Source of the DNA: Massospora cicadina
Lineage: Eukaryota; Entomophthoromycota; Entomophthoromycetes; Entomophthorales; Entomophthoraceae
Assembly: GCA_022478985.1 (NCBI GenBank)
Contig: JAKSZP010000003.1
Span: 1 to 64,000, forward strand
Reading direction: 5' to 3'
DNA length: 64,000 nt
Shown here in pieces: positions 57,730 through 64,000 of the stretch (position 1 is its first letter; every line of letters begins with the position of its first letter). Below the pieces are notes generated by a model. It saw nothing but the letters and a program-made list of their open reading frames with translations, was not told where the DNA came from and did not search any database. A program made the position numbers and the translations under genes.

Positions 57730-58620
57730 CAGCTGGATTGACATGGGATTCAAACCCAAAGAAGATGCAGATGCCACTGCAAGAGTCTGCATCAAAATTT
57801 TTCTCCCTGAAGGCAAAAAAATTGTGTGAACCGCGTGCACCAGATAAAACAAAGCAAATACTTTGTTCTTCTCTTTTGACTCACTCCCAACCATCCTTCC
57901 CTGCAAAGTATTTGAGGAGCTCTGAGCTGAACTCACTAGCTACAGCAAGATCAAACAATTTGAACTGCAGCGGTTCCATTTGATGCTAAACCTATACACA
58001 GGTAAGGCAATAGCCCTGATCAACCCACTTTCTGAGGTAACTGAGGACCTCACAAAAATTCCGCACACAGCAGTGTTTCCCCTCCCAGATGGGGGTGTCT
58101 TAAAGGTGTTCCATGTCACACCAGAAAGTGCATTGCAAATTTGCAATCACTTCAGCGCCTTGGGGTACAAGGTACATGCATGCCCCGTGAAGGAGGGCCT
58201 AATGACCCTGACTTCTGCGATGACACCATGGATAAGATAGCAAAGACTTCACCAAAATCATTGACACCAATCACGCCTTCCTCTGGGGAGAGGATGGACA
58301 GTACATTATCATATACTTAGTCTCACCCAAAGTGCGCAAAATGGCACAGAAGGCCTACCAATGGGCTGCAGCCATGGCGGTGTCACTTGCAGCCTCCTCT
58401 ATCACCCCAATCCAAATCCAGGAAGACATGGAGGAAATTACCTTAGACAACCAATCAGATCAGATAGCCCAAAATGAATTTTTTTTTGACAATTTGACTG
58501 AAACACCACGTGACACCAATCAATTGAATTTAGCCAGACAATTCAGCTCTATCATTGGCAAACAGGCAGGATAAATTCACACAGGTGCAAACCCTGCAAC
58601 CACAGAGAGCAACTAGAACA
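57730..58620 (+). pseudogene. LINE ORF1 (Gag-like), decayed
   Basis: Plus pieces 57738-57983, 57980-58240 and 58332-58574 form a run that precedes a LINE ORF2. The middle piece (KIPHTAVFPLPDGGVLKVFH, VTPESALQICNHFSALGYKV) looks like a folded globular domain. The last is acidic and Gln/Asn-rich. In Tad1-like LINEs ORF1 is an RNA-binding protein. No CCHC knuckle was read here, so the call rests on position and frame order. Confidence 0.55.
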
Positions 58621-58839
58621 TCACTTCAGGTCATCATTAGACACAAGTAGAAGAGAATAACTCAAACCCACTTTATGGTAATACCCACACAAAATCGGAA
58701 AAGGGTAAGGGATCAAACAACTGCACAGGTGGGACTGATCCAGTCACCCAGAGCCAATACCAGAAATGGTGCAAAGGGATAGGGATGGATGGACCTTCCA
58801 AATTCTTGAGAGGCACCACAGGTACCTCAGTTCTATAGG

Positions 58840-59800
58840 GACATTAAACATCATGGGAGCCAGGGCTCAATCATCCCAAGCCAAAAGCTGGACTTCCTGA
58901 AGATATTTTGGCCATCCAAGAAACCCACTGTCTGCAGGGGGAAGAGGGATCCTGGTCATTTAGGGTCTCATCATCTCAATTGGTATGAACGTCTCACTGT
59001 GTGGTGGTTTTCCATAATCATAAAAATTAAAAATTATGAACTTAATCTCCTATTTGCATAGCTGCATACTGGTAGCAAAGATCCCATGCCAGGATGATAC
59101 AATCTCAATAGCATGCACCTACGCACCATGCACTGCAGCTGATAAGAAGCAATTTTTTGAGACTATCCCAACACTCTACCTTCCACCAGACACTATCCTA
59201 CTGGGCAACTTCAACTGCTGGGCTGACCCCAACACAGACTGATGGCCTTAACCCAGGGGATACCCCCCAGGTCACATCAAATTCCTTACAATGAAAAAAT
59301 CCCTCAGCCTATATGATGCCCCCCCTGGGTCACCACTCCTCTCCCACATGACTCGCCCCAACGTTCACAAGAGAAAACTCATCTCAATGAGCCGCATCAA
59401 CTTCATCCTTACCCAAAATCCCACCATTTGACCCTCTCCAACTTCTCAACTAAAAAGATAAACTTCTCTAACCACTGACTCGTTTTAGTGCAGCTTTCAC
59501 CAACCTGAACTCCCACACAAGTGTTGAACTGGAGGAAGATGTACCTGGAGAACATACAATTGCCTGAACTTCTGACTGGGTTGAAAACAAGACCAAAAAC
59601 CCCAAATTTGCAACTCTATTTGTATCAGACCCCATTGCAACCTGGGAGAATTTCAAAGTAAGATTATTAAATAAAACTCGCCATCTCACCTCACTTAAAT
59701 ACACCGCTGACATGGCCACAATCAGGCGCATTTTGGTAAAACTGGTCCAGCTCAAGCTCAACACCCCAAAGTCTGGTTACAACCTCAAATGGGTCATAAA
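58840..59800 (+). pseudogene. LINE ORF2 endonuclease domain (APE type), decayed
   Basis: The start near 58850 (INIMGARAQSS) fits the first strand of an APE-type endonuclease. The open piece 59036-59242 includes ISIACTYAPCTAADKKQFF and ends DTILLGNFNCWADPNTD. The family motif is GDFN; here the catalytic Asp is Asn (codon aac, 59207-59209). The enzyme nicks target DNA to prime reverse transcription in the family. In this copy it would be dead even without the stops. Confidence 0.75.
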
Positions 59801-60329
59801 TGGGTGAAAGTATCCGCCCACCTTAACACCCTGTCTTTTAACATCAGAATAGTATCAAAGTTTTAAAAAAAGGTAAGTTCATAAAGGAAGGCGAAACCTG
59901 CTCAAAATACTTTTTTGGCCAATTTCACTCCTGTGGTAACCAGCCCATATGCACACAGGTCCACAAAGGTGACGGCACCATGGCAACTGACTCAGCGGAG
60001 ATAAAGGCATAAGTACACTGCTACTGCACTGATCTATACCGCAACACTCCAATCAATTCTCAAAAATTAAACATTTCATACCCTAAACTGGAATTCAAAG
60101 CACACCGCTGGACTATAACTTATTAAATATGATCAAATAGGAGGATCTCTGTGAAACAGTCCGCGTTGCGCCACGTAGGAAATGTCCAAGGGCCTGATAG
60201 ATACCCTAGGAATTATAAAAATACTTCAAAAAAATTGCCCCCCCTCTTGGCATCAATGAATCAGTGCTTGATGGAGACCCACCTCCTACCAGGTGGGCAG
60301 GACTCCTATGTCATAACCCTGTTTAAAAA

Positions 60330-61190
60330 GGAATGACAGACAGGACATGGCCAACTGGCGTCTGATTGCACTCTCTAACTCTGATACAAAATCATTAACC
60401 AAAAATTTAGCCACCAGATTAGGCAACATACCCTGCAAAATCTGTTGCCTAATCAGTTTGGGTTCATACCAGGGCGATCTTTCTGGACCAATATATACTC
60501 CGTCGCCAACATCTGCCAGTCTAGAGAAACTGGAGCCTAGTATTCCTAGACCAGGAGAAGGCATATGACTGCGTTAGCTGGCCATACCTGAAGGAATGCC
60601 TGAGCGCCTTCAAGCTCCCTCCCAGACTCATAGACTGAGCAATCTCCTATCTGAGTCCACATCCATGGCTGTTTGTGTCCCTAGCTTGCTGACTGACACA
60701 ATCACACCACGTAGAGGGCTCAAGCAGGGGCCTCCTCAGCCCGTTGCTGTATATCTTCAACATAGATCTGCTCCTTTGCATCACTGACTCACACCTCACA
60801 GGCATCACTGCACAATGCCAACCAACAGTCAAGAAACTAGTCTTTGCAAATGACAGCGTGGCAGACATAGCTAGTAACAAAGTTTCCCAACAGATGGAAC
60901 GCACCCTGGAGGAGTATTACATTGTGAGCAATGCATTGCTCAACAAAAAGAAGACGGAAATCATCCTTTTGGGAAAGTACACTAACAACTGGACCATAAC
61001 GCCTGAGCCTCACAGATCTTCCCAAAGAAACAACCTAATTATCCCGCCCTTCACATCCCCCTCAGCTAACCCTGTTCGCCACCTTGGGATGTGGCTAGAA
61101 ACAGGGGATATGCCAATGAGACAATTTAGAACAATATACTACAGTGGATTTCCAATTGTATTGCTTCCTTTAAGGAAATATTGTCAGGCC
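60330..61190 (+). pseudogene. LINE ORF2 reverse transcriptase domain, decayed
   Basis: Pieces in order: NWRLIALSNSDTKSLTKNLA (about 60350), a PGRS-type stretch, a broken LDQEKAYD-like palm motif (about 60545), RGLKQG-PP (about 60715), then the open piece 60744-61193 with VKKLVFANDSVADIASNK and NALLNKKKTEIILLGK. The F/Y-A-D-D box reads FAND: the first catalytic Asp is Asn (aat, 60849-60851). Frameshifts lie near 60590 and 60740. It matches fungal Tad1-clade RT in style. Confidence 0.85.
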
Positions 61191-62515
61191 TAATGGGGCT
61201 AGTAACGGTTGCCAATTCACTTATCCTCTCAATGCCGTTGTTCTCCGCCCACGCAATCTCCTTCTCACCCTCGTTCATATCCTCAGTCCGCGCCCCTAAT
61301 CCAAGGATGGCTGTGGCCTAGGTCCTGGCCACCTGTACAAGTGGAAACGCTCTTTAGCCCATGCTCTAGCGGTGGCATGGGCCTAATAGACTTTAAAGAC
61401 CACGCCAACCACATACTGGGCATCTGGATATAGAAGGTCCTAGTCCCAGACTTTCCACACCAACACTGGTCTAGAGTGGCGAGGGCCAACTTAGCACAGG
61501 CACTCAAGCTGTCCAACCCACACAACCAGTCCAGCTTGCACACATACCTTGCAAACTGTCCCAATGCAGAGGGCCCAATGGAACCCCCTCACTTCAAACG
61601 CCTCCTCCACACCGTTTAGCACATATGATGGACAATCAGTATTGCAGGCACTTGTCAGGGAAGGGGAAGGCCCTGAGCAAGATTTATGCTAAGGAAACTG
61701 AACCACCACCCCCAGAGGGACACACACAACATGGACTGAGCCATTGCAGATATTGACTACCTGGATGTCTTGGACATCCCTTATGACCTCATGACACAGA
61801 AGGAAATATGGAGAACCGCACATCATCCACTCATCCAGCCAAAGGTATAAGCAAACACCTGTAGCTGCCTCAGATGAACCTACAGGGCAGCAGACACTCC
61901 AACTCTCTTCATGCAACAGCGCAGTGTGTGGAGAGGAGGGCACCCTACACCACCGCCTTGAAGCATGCCCGCCATCTAAATCTTATGGCGTGAAGTTGCA
62001 TGTAAGCTTAAAACCCACAAAACATCAGGAGCTGTCAATCTCTAGAAGCTTCCTTGCACCTCAGCTTGAATCACCAACACCACCCAAACTCTGCTCCCTT
62101 ATAGTCATTATTGCATTGTGGACAATCTACATAATAGCATTGGATGCCTCCAAGGGAACTTGCAAACGATCTGTGGGACAATCAGTATATTTCACCTACA
62201 TCTACTGGAACACTTCCAAGCCTGGCTGTACGGATACATGAAGCCAAAGCAACAGAGACTCGTTGAGTCATGGTTTCCAGTCTGGTTTCTATATGAGGAC
62301 CTCTTCCTTCAAACCTGTTCCATCATAGGGAAGACCCCTTGGAATAGGGTATTCAACCCCCATACACCTTACAGTACAACTGGCAACAGGGGTGGCTTGT
62401 CTACTATGGGGCGCCTAAATCTCACTCTTACTCACCTTCTCCCTCTCCCATTATATCTAGTTTATACCATTAGTGTCCTTCCACTGGTTGGCATACCCTA
62501 ATTAAATAAATAAAA
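61191..62515 (+). pseudogene. LINE ORF2 C-terminal region and 3' end
   Basis: SSGGMGLIDFKDHANHILG (about 61365-61425) is the typical post-RT segment of these LINEs. VCGEEGTLHHRLEACP (about 61927-61975) is the C-terminal zinc-binding motif C-x(n)-H-x4-C, with its first Cys not readable in the same frame. A long open piece continues to 62501. The sequence then ends in taattaaataaataaaa, the probable 3' tail. No clear target-site duplication was found (agtagccatcaa after the tail and ggtagctatcaa near 57308 are similar but not identical). Confidence 0.75.
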
Positions 62516-63932
62516 GAGTAGCCATCAAAATTAGAATAAGAGGAAAATGACAATAGTCCATTGCCATACTATTATCACCATTGTTTTTAAGATTTAGCAA
62601 TAACATATATGCTCATTCACTTTTTGAGTGGTTGAGAAATCCAGATTTATAAAGATAATTTAAATCAATAGAACCTGGGCTTTCTTTATCTTTTTACGTC
62701 TTGTAGGGGCTAAATAGGGGCTACTTCCCCTTTCTAACCATTGCTTTACTTCTTTCATACCACCTTAAAGTATCAGGTTCAGAAAGAAGGGTGTTGAGAA
62801 GTTAATACTGAGCAATAATAAAAGATCAACCTGAAAATATAAGGCTTTATCTTATAAAACTAAATATTATAATAGTAATCAACAAAAAGATTTGCCGCAT
62901 AGACAACAACTTATATCAATAGTTAGGCTATGGACTATCATTATCTTTTTGTTTTCATAGAATTTCATAGTGATAGTCTTTACATTGTGTCAAAATTTGT
63001 TTGTCTTATATTGCGTTTATTTAAATTTTAACTTATGATCAAAATACTCCAAAACTTATCATTCCAGGTACCCCTTAGACACGCCAAAAACCTTTGTCCA
63101 CAAATATGATCAAGTTTTGGTTGGCGGAATTAAAACCAAAAAAGTACACACTAATCCTCATGGTTGTAGTATTAACCCATAATATCTTCTGAGAGCTGAT
63201 CAATTATTAGGGGGACCACAGAGACCCTCATAAGGTCCTTATAATATCTAATGTGAGCACATAAAGCTTATAGGGCCAATAATTTACATATCAAGTTTCT
63301 ACCTTATGATCAAAATCTTTTTAAAAAACAATAACACAAGTCATATATTTCCATAAGAAAATGAATGTGATTGCAGGAAATACTATGACACATCAGCACA
63401 TTGTTAATTTTAACTCCACTGGTACTACAATTAAGATTGCAGTGCGTCACAGAACTATTGACAAAAAATACTATATTAGTAATTCAGTTAATATATCCTC
63501 AATTAGATATTCTACCTTATAAAGTGATAATACATATAGCGCAAAGTAGTCTGTGACATATATATCACAATAGACTCCTTAAAGCCAGTTATAAGATCTG
63601 TTGCTCACTAAAGGACACTGAGTTAATATCCTAAAGAAAAACTTTGATATATATGATCCAAGAACTTAGCTTCTTTGCATCATCTTTAGTGATAAGTACC
63701 CACATGGGTTTATGGATCTAAGTAGACTGATTCAGAGTTAATATAGTTGAGTATTTCTGAAAGTGAAGAAGTTAATGTCCCATCCATTGAGCTTATTTCT
63801 ATAAGGCAATTAACCCTCAATTCCTGACCTTGATAGCCAATATATCCAATGTACAAGCTAAGAAAGTAATAAAATGGCTGATCCATGCTACTGGATTACC
63901 GCTGGTGATGATAATTAAACAAATCTTATTTT
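62516..63932. other. AT-rich stretch without recognisable gene
   Basis: No open frame of 60 codons and no motif on either strand. Confidence 0.6.
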
Positions 63933-63977
63933 TAAAGCACTAATGGTGCCCAACCCAAAAAAAGGGAGCTGCCAAGC
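63933..63977 (-). mobile_element. Possible diverged short retroposon, copy f
   Basis: The minus strand reads CCCTTTTTTTGGGTTGGGCA followed by CCATTAGTGCTTTAAAAA, close to the family core but with an altered stem. Flanks atcttattt (left) and atctttattt (right) may be a worn duplication. Confidence 0.45.
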
Positions 63978-64000
63978 ATCTTTATTTATGATTGAGCCAA

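Noticed and set aside
57300..62530. Target-site duplication of the LINE (ggtagctatcaa / agtagccatcaa)
   Set aside because: The two strings differ at two positions and the 5' end of the element is not independently known.

Overview
The window contains no intact host gene that I can recognise. It looks like AT-rich, transposon-dominated DNA from a eukaryote, most likely a fungus. The fungal call rests on Tad1-like LINE protein fragments, Ty3/gypsy polyproteins of the fungal type (one with a C-terminal chromodomain), and near-universal decay of the frames by in-frame stops and frameshifts. A large AT-rich fungal genome, such as a rust or a glomeromycete, would fit, but the species is inference and weakly held.

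Layout. 1-4450: AT-rich with no supportable gene. 5050-6383: first copy of an unidentified direct repeat (repeat E; second copy 41466-42771). 7530-29358: nested Ty3/gypsy elements. The pol remnant of one A-family element shares an LTR (9395-10022) with a second A element (internal part 10023-15944). The 3' LTR of that element was split by element B (16138-28981, 5-bp duplication cttaa). The pol region of B was split by the coding-free LTR element D (20353-23955, duplication gggaa). The first LTR of D was split by a 49-bp retroposon (14-bp duplication). 29383-36809: element C, a minus-strand chromovirus with LTRs of 1487 and 1488 bp. 37380-38211: a plus-strand chromovirus tail. 38212-41402: a second, inverted D copy (duplication gaggc). 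42772-47240: mostly non-coding, with two short unrecognised ORFs and a tRNA relic. 47242-54146: a head-to-tail cluster of minus-strand Helitron-like elements carrying minisatellites, itself hit by several small retroposons. 54147-57586: nothing recognisable. 57590-62515: a decayed Tad1-like LINE, perhaps preceded by a tRNA-like relic. 62516-64000: AT-rich, with one more possible small retroposon.

The most unusual signal is a family of very short (about 49-52 bp) retroposon-like units. They occur at 4451, 9405, 21228, 52008 and, truncated, 50301, with a possible diverged copy at 63933. Three copies are bounded by clear 13-18 bp target-site duplications, and two of those have an empty paralogous site in the same window. 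Each full unit has a 5-bp stem with a 7-nt loop and then an A-rich tail. Alongside them are a 104-bp insert, a 177-bp GC-rich insert and a tRNA-derived SINE, all with 14-15 bp duplications. Together they suggest that one LINE machinery, plausibly the Tad1-like family, has mobilised several unrelated small RNAs.

Other points of note are a dUTPase-like segment between protease and reverse transcriptase in element B, CTAG|TC junctions that look like rolling-circle concatemer joints in the Helitron cluster, and loss of catalytic Asp residues to Asn in both the endonuclease and the reverse transcriptase of the LINE.
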